A DNA stretch of 64,000 bases from Butyrivibrio sp. (lineage in GTDB: Bacteria > Bacillota > Clostridia > Lachnospirales > Lachnospiraceae), in contig SVGC01000003.1 in NCBI GenBank assembly GCA_015056495.1, positions 62,001 to 126,000 on the forward strand. Direction: 5' to 3'. The notes under the pieces are model-generated. The model was given only the letters and a program-made list of their open reading frames with translations, was not told where the DNA came from and did not search any database. Positions 1-7,939 of this stretch are shown here, in pieces. How positions within the stretch are numbered: the stretch's first letter is position 1; the number at the start of each line of letters is the position of its first letter. Position numbers and translations under genes: made by a program.

Positions 1-1474
1 CCCGCGCACGGCGGACTGATTCTTTCTCATGGATCACTACATCAAAGGAATGCTCTGCCCAGGGAAGAGTGCAGGTATCGAGGTCTCCCCAGGCCGTCTC
101 ATCAGCTACAGTGCACGCGATTCGAGCGGCAAAAGAGTTGACGCAGACTCCGCATACATAAGATTCAGGTAGTGCATGTTTAATAAAAGATGCATTAGCA
201 CCAAGGCCGCAGGAAAAATCAAGAATCCTCAATGGACGCTTTGCATCTTTTGCATAAGCTATTACTGCTGCTACTGCCTCGTCCCATTCAAGGCTATATT
301 TCCACGCATCAAAGCCCCATTTATTCTTGAATCTCTCTCTATTGATTTCAAAACAATCACTGTGACCTTCAAAACCTTCACCGCCATCGTGATATATAAA
401 ACTATTCGAGCAGACATATTGTCTATAGCCAAGAGCAGCCAATCTTATTCCAAGGTCATCATCTTCAAAATACCCTGGGGAATACTGTTCATCAAAGACC
501 TCCCCATCAGGAGCTACCTCTTTTAAAGCATCATTTAAAACAAGAAGTGCAAACCCCGTTAACCTGAATCGCCTTATACAGGACTTAAAGTCCGGAAAGC
601 TGTTATCTAAAGCATACCTATTAAATATGTCAAGACTCCTCTTAAAGCCCAGCTTCTTGTGCCATCCCGGCAAAAGCTCTTCTCCGACATATTTTTCAAA
701 TAAAGAAGGATCAATTTCCTGACGAGAAGCACTGTTGGACATAGCACTGCATGCCCCTACATTCCTATCCTCATATAGTCCCATCCTCAGATAGAACAGG
801 GCGTTTGGTGTAAGAACTGCATCGTTATTTAAAAATAATATATCATTAGCAGGGGCACAGTATTTATATCCAAGATTACTACCTTTCGGAAATCCCAGAT
901 TTTCATCACTTTCAATCAGCTTAAATCTGTAAGATGCGCTATCTCTTTTTCCTTTAAGATATTCTCTTACACCGCTCTGAGTTGATGCATTATCCACTAC
1001 CACAACTTCAAAAGAATTATCAGGGAGGCAACTCTCTATAGCTTCAATGCAAGACTTTAATATTTCAAGGTCGTTATAAGAAAGAATCTGAATGCTGACG
1101 TTTCTTACCCTCATTCCCGGAGAATTCTTAAGCTCATTAAAAGTTTCTTCAATTAAAGATTTATCCTCATTGTCACAATAAAAATAAGCCATTTCCATAC
1201 AAAGATATGCCTTATTAACATTTAAATTGCGATAATAAAGACCAAGCATGTAAAATAGCTCATAGTTTGTCGGGGCATATTTCATGCCCCTGGATATTGC
1301 TCCAAATTCTGCTGTAGCATCCCTTAGGCCTTCCCATAAAGAAGCCTCCAAAATGCAAAGTTTTGCAGCGCTTTCATTGTCCAACTCACCAGCATGATAG
1401 TATTGGTTTCGAAACTCATAGAGTGCTTCTTTATAATTTCCTTTTGTTAACAGGCTTTCAAGTTTTTCAAACAT
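1..1474 (-). CDS. Glycosyltransferase family 2 / SAM methyltransferase multidomain protein (partial)
   Basis: This frame is open from an ATG at 1474 through the left edge (491 codons, no stop), so the ORF track omits it; the 176..526 plus-strand entry is its shadow. I translated it codon by codon. Residues 1-110 are helical and TPR-like. Residues about 120-370 carry GT2 features: VVVVDNAS, an LFLNNDA DxD-region motif and YFEDDDLGIRL, as in rhamnosyltransferase-like enzymes. After about 420 there is a class I methyltransferase motif I (ILDFSCGLGANA). GGAGGAG lies 5 nt before the ATG. The likely role is modifying a surface polysaccharide or glycoprotein. It follows the MATE fusion gene by 29 nt on the same strand. 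Domain calls are good; the substrate is unknown. Confidence 0.85.
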   Translation of the reverse strand, partial: MFEKLESLLTKGNYKEALYEFRNQYYHAGELDNESAAKLCILEASLWEGLRDATAEFGAISRGMKYAPTNYELFYMLGLYYRNLNVNKAYLCMEMAYFYCDNEDKSLIEETFNELKNSPGMRVRNVSIQILSYNDLEILKSCIEAIESCLPDNSFEVVVVDNASTQSGVREYLKGKRDSASYRFKLIESDENLGFPKGSNLGYKYCAPANDILFLNNDAVLTPNALFYLRMGLYEDRNVGACSAMSNSASRQEIDPSLFEKYVGEELLPGWHKKLGFKRSLDIFNRYALDNSFPDFKSCIRRFRLTGFALLVLNDALKEVAPDGEVFDEQYSPGYFEDDDLGIRLAALGYRQYVCSNSFIYHDGGEGFEGHSDCFEINRERFKNKWGFDAWKYSLEWDEAVAAVIAYAKDAKRPLRILDFSCGLGANASFIKHALPESYVCGVCVNSFAARIACTVADETAWGDLDTCTLPWAEHSFDVVIHEKESVRRAR

Positions 1475-1503
1475 ATGCTCCTCCTAAAAGTCATATCCTT
1501 CTT

Positions 1504-3285
1504 TTACAACTTTATGGTTAGAACATTGAGCCCAAGGACATTCTGATAGGTAAAATCCTTGGAAATCCTATAGACCATGCGAAGTCCAATATTTTTGGTC
1601 TTATCTTCAGGATCAGCAATTCTCTGCCTCTGGACAGGGTCAAATGGCTGACAGTCATCCTTGATAGACAGGATAATATCCTCATCCTTTACTATTGCCC
1701 TGGCAGTAAGATTATGAGGCTTACTATCCATGGTAAACCCATGGCTAACAACGTTACCTGCCATCTCCTCGAGAGAGAGGCTGGCAAAATAAGCCCTTCT
1801 CTTGTCTATGCCCTTGTCTGTACAGAATCTCTGAACAACCTCTGAGATTTCTGTCACATCTTCCATCCTGTGGACATTAAATTCTATCCTGTGATTGTCA
1901 TCCACTCCAAAATCACCAGGTATTACCATGAGTTCGTCTATATTTCCCGGAATCTTTTTATTCTTGATGATTGAGTAAATAATAACAATTAACATGCAAA
2001 ATATACCGTTTAATACATTTGCATAATAAACTGCATTCATGCCATAGGATGGTATCAAAAAAGCCGTGAAGATACATACAAAGACAAATCCGTCCAGGAT
2101 TGCATACAGGTGCACCATAAACTGCTTGCCCGAGGCAAGAGCGTAACAGCTAAAGTGCATGAGCCATACAGAAAACGGCATGCAAATAGGCAGTATCCTG
2201 TATCCACACATGGTCATATCAAATACCGGCCCGGCAGGATTTTGAAAAAAAACCATGGTAAAAGGTTTTGCCATAAAGATGATAAATGCAGCAATTGCGC
2301 ATTGCAGCGGAATGAACCTGAACAGGGCTGTCCTCATGACATTGGCAAGAGTTGTCCTGTCCTCTTCACCGACGCTGACACTCATGAGCATCCTTGAGAC
2401 ATTTAACATCCCCGCGGGGATTGCCCAGAAAAAAGCCATTATGGCATTTGAAGCTGCAAACGCAGAAATACCTGCACTGCCCACGTAAGAAATGATAAGT
2501 CCGTTTACGATAAAGCCACGAATAGTCTGATAACCGTTACCTATAGCACCAAGGCTTCCTTTTTTCACCATTTCCTTTGCATCTTCCCATTTAAGTTCCT
2601 TAAACTTAAGCCTGATAGATGCCTTGGCTGAAAAGAAGTACTGAGCCTGGACCAGCATAAATACCCACATTCCAAGAGACGATGCCATAGCAAGTCCAAG
2701 AGCTTCAAGATGCATTACTTGCACAAAGATATAGTTAAATAAAAGATTGGCAATTATGTATATGATACTGGCCACGGTAGTCCTCATAGCTTTGTTTTCA
2801 AGTGAAAGAAATGCCGCCAGCTGATTGCCTATAAACAGAGGGAAAACACCAATAGCCTGCCCAAGCAAGAATCTGTTAAATACAATCCTTGTGGCCTGGT
2901 CAGGAGACATGGCGGTTGTCAAATCAAATATTCCCAAAATAAGCAAACCTACAACAATCACAGCAGATATGATGGTGCACAGAATTATATCCAATGTAAA
3001 GACATTCTGCATCTGATCAACCTGGTTCTTACCCATGTATTTTCCACATATCACCACTGCTCCAATCATGAGCAAGTTACTTATGCTGGTCACAAGGAAG
3101 TTTATAGGGTTATATAATCCCACGGCGCCCATAGCTGCTTCGCCAACATAGTTAGTAGCAAAAACGCCGGTTACAATTCCGTTTATTGTAATAATAGAGC
3201 TTAGAAGTATCTGCACAGGAAGGAGCCTGAACAATAGCTTGGCTGTCATCTTAAAGTTATAGCCGAAAGGATTTGTTTTATCCAT
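1504..3285 (-). CDS. MATE-family transporter fused to C-terminal RsbW-like histidine-kinase-type ATPase domain
   Basis: Residues 1 to about 445 form a 12-helix MATE/MOP flippase (start of helix 1: LFRLLPVQILLSS). Ordinary MATE proteins end near 450 residues. Here about 140 more follow, with GHKL/HATPase_c_2 motifs as in anti-sigma kinases: EEMAGNVVSHGF (N box), DDCQPFDP (G1-like) and KNIGLRMVYRIS (G2-like). The transporter would move drugs or lipid-linked substrates across the membrane; the cytoplasmic domain may bind ATP and signal or gate. The architecture is visible in the sequence; its function is inference. The downstream glycosyltransferase gene may be co-transcribed. Confidence 0.88.
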   Translation of the reverse strand: MDKTNPFGYNFKMTAKLLFRLLPVQILLSSIITINGIVTGVFATNYVGEAAMGAVGLYNPINFLVTSISNLLMIGAVVICGKYMGKNQVDQMQNVFTLDIILCTIISAVIVVGLLILGIFDLTTAMSPDQATRIVFNRFLLGQAIGVFPLFIGNQLAAFLSLENKAMRTTVASIIYIIANLLFNYIFVQVMHLEALGLAMASSLGMWVFMLVQAQYFFSAKASIRLKFKELKWEDAKEMVKKGSLGAIGNGYQTIRGFIVNGLIISYVGSAGISAFAASNAIMAFFWAIPAGMLNVSRMLMSVSVGEEDRTTLANVMRTALFRFIPLQCAIAAFIIFMAKPFTMVFFQNPAGPVFDMTMCGYRILPICMPFSVWLMHFSCYALASGKQFMVHLYAILDGFVFVCIFTAFLIPSYGMNAVYYANVLNGIFCMLIVIIYSIIKNKKIPGNIDELMVIPGDFGVDDNHRIEFNVHRMEDVTEISEVVQRFCTDKGIDKRRAYFASLSLEEMAGNVVSHGFTMDSKPHNLTARAIVKDEDIILSIKDDCQPFDPVQRQRIADPEDKTKNIGLRMVYRISKDFTYQNVLGLNVLTIKL

Positions 3286-3408
3286 AAAATTCCCTTACCT
3301 AATACAATAAAATTATGGCAGAATCAATAGTCCGACTCTACAATCATATTATTTGCCAATTGTAATAATCGTCTCGTTCTCCGTGGTCGTGTCTTGTTTC
3401 AACTCTCA

Positions 3409-3531
3409 TTATAATAATTCTTGTTCTAACAAAAGCACCCGATGCTTTTTGTATGAAGCAGCGTCGCTTAAAGGTTCTGCATCACCGTTATTTATTTTAT
3501 CCATTTCTTTTTCGATTTCAGAATAATTCAT
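3409..3531 (-). pseudogene. Small ORF of 40 codons, possible gene remnant
   Basis: An ATG at 3531 reads MNYSEIEKEMDKINNGDAEP and ends in HRVLLLEQELL before TAA. Composition looks protein-like (acidic, helical) and the frame stays open upstream of the ATG for about 16 codons, but no Shine-Dalgarno site precedes the ATG. It may be the 3' end of a decayed gene or a small protein. Family unknown. Confidence 0.25.
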
Positions 3532-3598
3532 TTTTTCGTATTTTTCAACAGAAGTAAAGTTACATTTCAGTTGTCGGCCAATGGCTCACTAACAAAGA

Positions 3599-3637
3599 CG
3601 ATGTGATCATGCACTCACATCGGCTTCCTATTTTTTT
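3599..3637 (+). terminator. Hairpin with downstream T-tract (weak terminator candidate)
   Basis: CGATGTGA and TCACATCG form an 8-bp perfect stem with an 8-nt loop, followed after 8 nt by seven T. The gap before the T-tract is long for an intrinsic terminator and no plus-strand gene ends upstream, so its role is unclear. Confidence 0.3.
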
Positions 3638-3836
3638 CTTTTTCTTCTTTTTCCTGTAGCGTTTCCGTTCAAAGATGTCTGATACTCTGTTGTATAAGTT
3701 TCCCTCTTCAAACTTTAGTGTATGAGATAAATTATAAAGCATTAAAACGCAGAAAATAAATCGGCAAAATGTTTATTTCAACTAAATACCTGAATGTTGT
3801 TAGGTTATATAAATCTATTATATGTTCGTTCTCACT

Positions 3837-3912
3837 TTAGTTGTTTTATACTCAACTAATAAGTTATTGTGAATGTGATATGTCTATGCAATAATTTTCC
3901 CAGAAGCTTCGA
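3837..3912 (+). promoter_or_regulatory. Promoter/operator region of the XRE regulator gene
   Basis: A 7-bp inverted repeat TTAGTTG/CAACTAA (3837-3859) lies just upstream of a promoter-like TTGTGA-17 nt-AATAAT. It is a candidate autoregulatory operator; this is inference from position. Confidence 0.3.
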
Positions 3913-3939
3913 AAATACCAAAAGAATTGAGGAATTATA

Positions 3940-5034
3940 ATGATAAAACTTAATGAGAACATAAAGAAATACCGCCAGCAAAAAAGCATGACACAATCTC
4001 AGCTTGCAGATGTTTTTAACGTTTCCGAACAGGCTATTAGCAGATGGGAAAATGGTAATACATATCCGGATATTACATTACTACCTGCTATTGCAGATTA
4101 TTTCCATGTAACAATTGACGAACTCATGGGCATGGAAAGCTATAAGGATGAACGCGAGATAGAAAAAGTCTTTGAACAATGCAGGGAAAATGATAGAAAA
4201 GGACATGTCCACAAAAGTGTAAAACTCCTTAAAGAGGCAGCCAAAAAGCATCCTACCAATTTCACCATTCTGATGCATCTAGTGAAGGAATTAAATTTTG
4301 AATACAATGATGATAACGCTAAGGAGCATGATAATTGTGAAATGGTAATAGACATAGCTTCAAGGGTTTTGAATGAATGCACTGATAGACAGATTTGTAA
4401 CAGTGTGATCAACGAGAAGATAATTGCACTTAGAAAACTCGGACGCATAGATGAAGCTATCGAAATATCAAAGGAACAGCCGTCTATATGGGAAACCAGT
4501 AGTTTCAGGCTTATAGAACTATTATCAGGAGAAGAATTAATAACACATTGCAAAAACACTGTTATGCAGTTTGTTCTGGCAACATATTCCACAATGGTTA
4601 AACTGGCAGATCTTGACTTTGCCAATGATAACATGACCATTCGGGAAAGAATAGATGTCATAAAAAAGATTCTTGAACTTCTTGATCTGATATATGAGGG
4701 TAATTTTGGATACGAAAGCAGGCTTGTAGCATGGATGCATCGTGCAATTGCAGCAATGGAAGTCCTTGAAGGCAATACTGAAGCAACACTTGAGCATCTT
4801 GAACAGACAGCAAAATACTCTATTATTTATGATACCCTTCCTGATAGATTTACATTGGATTCTACACTTCTGTCCGGAATTGAATGTAAGGATCATTACA
4901 GAAATTTTGATTGGACAGAGTGTACTGAATTTAACGAGAAACTCAGGCAGGAACGTTACGATATAGTAAGAAATACAGACAGATTCAAGGCTGTAGAAAA
5001 GGAAATTACACCATATGTTGTTACTAAAAACTAA
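3940..5034 (+). CDS. XRE-family transcriptional regulator with TPR-like C-terminal domain
   Basis: Residues 6-62 are a Cro/C1-type helix-turn-helix (MTQSQLADVFNVSEQAISRW, then NGNTYPDITLLPAIADYF). The remaining 300 residues are helical and repetitive in the manner of TPR domains. Such proteins bind DNA through the N-terminus and sense a ligand, peptide or protein through the C-terminus. A GAGGAA ribosome site precedes the ATG. Full length for the family (364 aa). Its position beside the leader-controlled methyltransferase suggests local regulation but no target can be proven. Confidence 0.85.
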   Translation: MIKLNENIKKYRQQKSMTQSQLADVFNVSEQAISRWENGNTYPDITLLPAIADYFHVTIDELMGMESYKDEREIEKVFEQCRENDRKGHVHKSVKLLKEAAKKHPTNFTILMHLVKELNFEYNDDNAKEHDNCEMVIDIASRVLNECTDRQICNSVINEKIIALRKLGRIDEAIEISKEQPSIWETSSFRLIELLSGEELITHCKNTVMQFVLATYSTMVKLADLDFANDNMTIRERIDVIKKILELLDLIYEGNFGYESRLVAWMHRAIAAMEVLEGNTEATLEHLEQTAKYSIIYDTLPDRFTLDSTLLSGIECKDHYRNFDWTECTEFNEKLRQERYDIVRNTDRFKAVEKEITPYVVTKN

Positions 5035-5225
5035 ACAATAAGAGAAGTAAATACCTCAAAGCCAAAAAGGAGTTTGTTAGGACTCGAACTAATGAAACAT
5101 TTGTTAAATTCTCCAATAACTCCTTGCATTTAATAAAACTAAATTATATAACCAAGGTTTCATGATTGACAAGCTTTATTTGCCTATGTAAGATTAAAAT
5201 CAATATAATTCAAAGAGGAAAGCAT

Positions 5226-5285
5226 ATGAACCAGCGTTACATGTACAACTACATGGAGATGATGTATAGGCATATTTGCTTATAG
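5226..5285 (+). CDS. Leader peptide (19 aa) of the methyltransferase attenuator
   Basis: The short frame MNQRYMYNYMEMMYRHICL starts 7 nt after AAAGAGG and ends at TAG. Five Met and four Tyr in 19 residues is unusual. It lies immediately upstream of a set of mutually exclusive hairpins ending in an intrinsic terminator before the methyltransferase gene. This is the layout of leader peptides that sense antibiotic-stalled or aminoacyl-tRNA-starved ribosomes. Too short for the ORF track. Confidence 0.6.
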   Translation: MNQRYMYNYMEMMYRHICL

Positions 5286-5296
5286 CAGTGGCATAG

Positions 5297-5400
5297 CCGC
5301 ACAGCTGTAAGCCGATAGGTCTTATCTGTCTGTGTGGTTTTATAGGATTTGGTTTTTAGAGCACACCGGACAGATTTATCAGCTGACCGATGTGCTTTTT
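5297..5400 (+). promoter_or_regulatory. Transcription attenuator (three competing hairpins) upstream of the methyltransferase
   Basis: Arm 1 CCGCACAG (5297-5304) pairs with arm 2 CTGTGTGG (5330-5337). Arm 2 extended (TCTGTCTGTGTG, 5325-5336) can instead pair with arm 3 CACACCGGACAGA (5362-5374). Arm 3 as AGCACACCGG (5360-5369) pairs with arm 4 CCGATGTGCT (5387-5396, one mismatch), followed by T5: an intrinsic terminator. A ribosome held near the end of the leader ORF would cover arm 1, freeing arm 2 to trap arm 3 and prevent termination. Pairings are visible; the mechanism is inferred. Confidence 0.65.
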
Positions 5401-5428
5401 CTTATGGAGAAAATAGGAGGGCTTGAAA

Positions 5429-6247
5429 ATGAGTATTGATGAAAAGGATTTGGAGAAGTCTTTTCAGGCGCAGTACGCAAATGGTCTTGAGGAAAAGAGA
5501 TTATTCTTTTCCAAAGCAAACAAAACCGAATATATCATAACCAAGCACTATATCAATAAGTACATTGGAAATGAAGCAAAGATTATTGATGTAGGCGCCG
5601 GAGCAGGTGCGTATGCAGCTGCACTAGCCAGGGAGGGACATTATGTTGATGCTTTGGATCTCCATCCAACCCATGTGGTCAAGATGAATGAAATCTTTAA
5701 GGGCTCTGACAAGGTAAGAGTGGGAAAAGCAGATGCACTGGATTTATCAGCATTTGAAAATAATTCCTATGATTTGGTTCTTGAACTTGGTCCCATTTAT
5801 CATATCCATAAGCTGGAAGACAGGATAAAAGCTATTAGTGAAGCTGTGAGGATTGCCAAAAAAGGAGCTCCGATTTTTGTAGCTTTCTGTCTTCAGGACG
5901 CTCCGCTTATCGAATGTATTTTCCAAAGCGATAATCCTGCAGAGGAAATAACTACTATAGGCTATGAAAGAGAAACAGGGATAGTGACAGAAAATACAGG
6001 TTCAGCCAGAGTTTTGGATACTATTACGACTGTAGATGAAGTGATAAACGAAGCTCTGAGTGAGCTTCCTGTCACAAAGGGTCCAAGATTTTCTCAGGAT
6101 GGATTGTCTCAGGTCATAAGAGACTATGTAAACAATATGTCTGATGAATCCTATATGGAGTGGATTCAGTACCTCATTGCAACAGCTGAGCGCCCTGATT
6201 TGATGGGATATTCCAACCATATAGTGCAGATACTGTTCAAGAATTGA
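5429..6247 (+). CDS. Class I SAM-dependent methyltransferase
   Basis: I chose the ATG at 5429 (MSIDEKDLEK; AGGAGGG 7 nt upstream) over the TTG used by the track; 272 aa. Motif I is IIDVGAGAGAYAAALA (about residues 50-65), followed by ALDLHP and an LVLELGPIYHI motif where many Rossmann methyltransferases have catalytic residues. The target is unknown: small molecule, rRNA or drug. It is clearly related to the C-terminal half of the fusion protein at 10361-11650 (shared LGPxYH and the C-terminal NH segment). It lies behind an attenuator and 27 nt before a GNAT gene. Confidence 0.85.
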   Translation: MSIDEKDLEKSFQAQYANGLEEKRLFFSKANKTEYIITKHYINKYIGNEAKIIDVGAGAGAYAAALAREGHYVDALDLHPTHVVKMNEIFKGSDKVRVGKADALDLSAFENNSYDLVLELGPIYHIHKLEDRIKAISEAVRIAKKGAPIFVAFCLQDAPLIECIFQSDNPAEEITTIGYERETGIVTENTGSARVLDTITTVDEVINEALSELPVTKGPRFSQDGLSQVIRDYVNNMSDESYMEWIQYLIATAERPDLMGYSNHIVQILFKN

Positions 6248-6274
6248 CAAGTTTAACTAAGCGAGGATAGAAAG

Positions 6275-6742
6275 ATGAGCGTAGAACTAAGAAAAGCTGA
6301 AAAAGAAGACATGCATAAACTTTGGGAGATGCAGGTAGAGGCATTTAAAGGGCTTCTGGATAAATATCATGACTATGATATGAACCCAGCTGCCGAGAGC
6401 TATGAGCGAATTCTTCAAAAGTATGATTTTGGAGGAACCACTTACTATTTCATTGTTGCAGATGGAACGGATGTTGGCGGAATCAGGATCATTGATAAGA
6501 AAGACGGCAGCAGAAAACGAATCTCTCCATTATGGATAATGCCTGAATTTAGAAATAAAGGCTATGCTCAGCAGGCTATATTTGCTGCAGAACAGCTCTA
6601 TGGGATTGATAACTGGAAGCTTGACACTATTCTTCAGGAAGAAGGTAATATCCATCTCTATGAAAAGCTTGGCTACAAAAGAACCGGAAAAATCGAAAAG
6701 ATAAACGATGTAATGGATATTATATACTTTGAAAAAAATTGA
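6275..6742 (+). CDS. GNAT-family N-acetyltransferase
   Basis: 155 aa, full length for a single GNAT domain. It has the acetyl-CoA loop region PEFRNKGYAQQAI and the C-terminal YEKLGYKRTG motif. It transfers an acetyl group to an amine on an unknown substrate. A GAGGATAG ribosome site precedes the ATG. It sits 27 nt after the methyltransferase, so both probably share one attenuated transcript, mirroring the GNAT-methyltransferase fusion 4 kb downstream. Confidence 0.85.
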   Translation: MSVELRKAEKEDMHKLWEMQVEAFKGLLDKYHDYDMNPAAESYERILQKYDFGGTTYYFIVADGTDVGGIRIIDKKDGSRKRISPLWIMPEFRNKGYAQQAIFAAEQLYGIDNWKLDTILQEEGNIHLYEKLGYKRTGKIEKINDVMDIIYFEKN

Positions 6743-6880
6743 GTTAGTAATTTACGATTTTGGACATAAAAAGAACCCGACGCATCAAGTTCTTCCAGGT
6801 GTAATCCGAAGATGTCCACCGCAATTCTTAACTATAATATACTACTATCAAAGGTTCATGCAAGCAATCACGCCTATCTA

Positions 6881-6909
6881 TTGACGAAAACTTACTTTAA
6901 CCATATAAT
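6881..6909 (+). promoter_or_regulatory. Sigma-A-type promoter upstream of the Abi_2 remnant
   Basis: TTGACG (6881-6886), exactly 17 nt, TATAAT (6904-6909). Initiation would fall near 6916, just before the GC-rich structured segment. Confidence 0.6.
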
Positions 6910-6920
6910 TTTTTCAACAG

Positions 6921-6970
6921 AACCCGACACGCCTCTCATTATGATGCGGACCACGCCGGGTCATTTTTTT
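6921..6970 (+). ncRNA. Candidate structured RNA before the Abi_2 gene (possibly an abiF-motif RNA)
   Basis: A GC-rich 40-nt segment in an AT-rich spacer opens with ACCCGACACGCC, closes with CCACGCCGGGTC and is followed by seven T. ACCCG/CGGGT closes the structure. It lies directly downstream of a near-perfect promoter and just upstream of an Abi_2-type gene. From memory, abiF-associated RNAs have this position and a similar CACGCCGGGTC end; I could not run a covariance model. Confidence 0.45.
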
Positions 6971-6985
6971 ATAAGGAAGCACAAC

Positions 6986-7299
6986 ATGGCAGAGACATTA
7001 AAAAACATCAGCAGGCTATGACCATAGATGAGCAGATAGCTAATCTAAAAGCTATTGGCTTACAGATAGATAATGAAGATTACGCCAGAAGAATACTCGG
7101 AGATATTTCATATTTCAGACTTATTAATCGTATTTTTGCGGTATTACTTTGCATAAGCCATATAGTAGATCATGACGGTCACTGGGATAAGCTTCTTGAC
7201 GATATTGAAGACCTAATCGCAAAGTATTCAAATATTGATATTAGCTCTATGGGATTTCCTAAGAACTGGAAGGAATTATTAAATCCACAAGATAACTAA
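6986..7299 (+). pseudogene. Degraded Abi_2-family (AbiD/AbiF-like) abortive-infection gene
   Basis: The probable original start is the ATG at 6986 (AAGGAAG upstream). Read through a run of six A it would give MAETLKK and then HQQAMTIDEQIANLKAIGL, but a one-base shift in the run sends translation to a stop at 7021. The track ORF starts at the later ATG, 7018. Its first 35 residues match the Abi_2 N-terminus (TIDEQI..LK..G, then YFRL) and the last 50 match the family C-terminus (NRIFAVLL, SSMGFPKNWKELL). Roughly 190-200 residues between are missing, compared with about 300 aa usual. Likely inactive. Confidence 0.7.
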
Positions 7300-7386
7300 C
7301 GCAATGGATAATAGGTAATAGTCTTAGAAGGCTAAATACCTTGCTATAAAAAAGAAAGAGAAGCGCCTCAGGGCAAGTGATGAATA

Positions 7387-7418
7387 AAGGAAGATGTGCA
7401 TCGGTACATCTTCCTTTT
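7387..7418 (+). terminator. Intrinsic terminator downstream of the Abi remnant
   Basis: AAGGAAGATGT and ACATCTTCCTT form an 11-bp perfect stem around an 8-nt loop, with a short T run. It can work on either strand, between the convergent Abi remnant and GNAT gene. Confidence 0.65.
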
Positions 7419-7491
7419 ACGTTAATTGTGTGTATAACAAGGTAGACAACTTGGAAACCCGCATGTTTCCTATTTTATATGTGACGTGAGC

Positions 7492-7932
7492 TCAATTCAA
7501 AAATTTTCCCATCATTACAAAATTTTTTGTCTCATAATAAGAAAGTTTTGAATAGAAGTGTTTGTGCATCTCATCATTTACACTATTTAGCTCTATGATA
7601 GAAGCACCTTTCTTTTGAACCTCATGTTCCAGTTTCTTTAAAAAATCTGTTCCATAACCATTTCCTTGAAAGCCCTTAAATATAACAATTTCTTCAAGGA
7701 AGTATCCTATTATGTCATCAAATTCTTTGAAATATCCCATTAAATAGCCTGTTATAGTATTATTGGCATCAAGCTGGACCATACACATGGAATCTTCCAT
7801 TGTTAATACTTGATGAATTCTCTTATACGCTTTTTCAAATGTCCAGCAGCAATCTTCAACGGTGTTATAGTATTCAATGTTCTTTTCGACAACATAATTT
7901 AGATCTTTTTCTGTCATTATTCTGTAATTCAT
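7492..7932 (-). CDS. GNAT-family N-acetyltransferase
   Basis: 146 aa with the GNAT core: ITGYLMGYF beta strands, FKGFQGNGYGTDFLKKL (acetyl-CoA pyrophosphate loop) and FYSKLSYYETKNFVMMGK at the end. Substrate unknown. It is transcribed leftward, opposite to its neighbours. AAAGGAAAG precedes the ATG. Upstream lies a small reading frame overlapping a terminator, suggesting attenuation as for three other genes in this region. Confidence 0.85.
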   Translation of the reverse strand: MNYRIMTEKDLNYVVEKNIEYYNTVEDCCWTFEKAYKRIHQVLTMEDSMCMVQLDANNTITGYLMGYFKEFDDIIGYFLEEIVIFKGFQGNGYGTDFLKKLEHEVQKKGASIIELNSVNDEMHKHFYSKLSYYETKNFVMMGKFLN

Positions 7933-7939
7933 AAGTTAT

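Larger units (their letters stand above)
3286..3939. other. Long intergenic region, mostly without convincing genes
   Basis: These 654 bases separate the minus-strand MATE fusion from the plus-strand XRE regulator. I see a possible 40-codon minus-strand remnant, a hairpin followed by T7 and promoter-like sequences near the right end. The 60-codon minus-strand ORF in the track (3560-3742) is lysine-rich because of an A/T tract, has no ribosome site and overlaps the hairpin, so I do not call it. Confidence 0.5.

Noticed and set aside
176-526. 116-codon plus-strand ORF
   Set aside because: Antisense shadow of the open minus-strand glycosyltransferase frame, which has clear domain motifs.
3560-3742. 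60-codon minus-strand ORF with a run of lysines
   Set aside because: Lysines come from an A-rich tract next to a hairpin; no ribosome site or recognisable domain.
4140-4775. 211-codon minus-strand ORF
   Set aside because: Antisense to the XRE-TPR regulator; low-complexity Ser/Ile composition typical of shadows.
6760-6830. AGAACCCGACGC near 6771 as a second copy of the structured RNA
   Set aside because: Only the first 12 bases match the 6920 element; the rest diverges, with just a weak AAGAAC/GTTCTT hairpin that may end the GNAT transcript.
6812-7021. 69-codon plus-strand ORF before the Abi remnant
   Set aside because: It spans the promoter and structured RNA. Only its last 11 codons (from ATG 6986) follow a ribosome site, and these are the start of the broken Abi gene.
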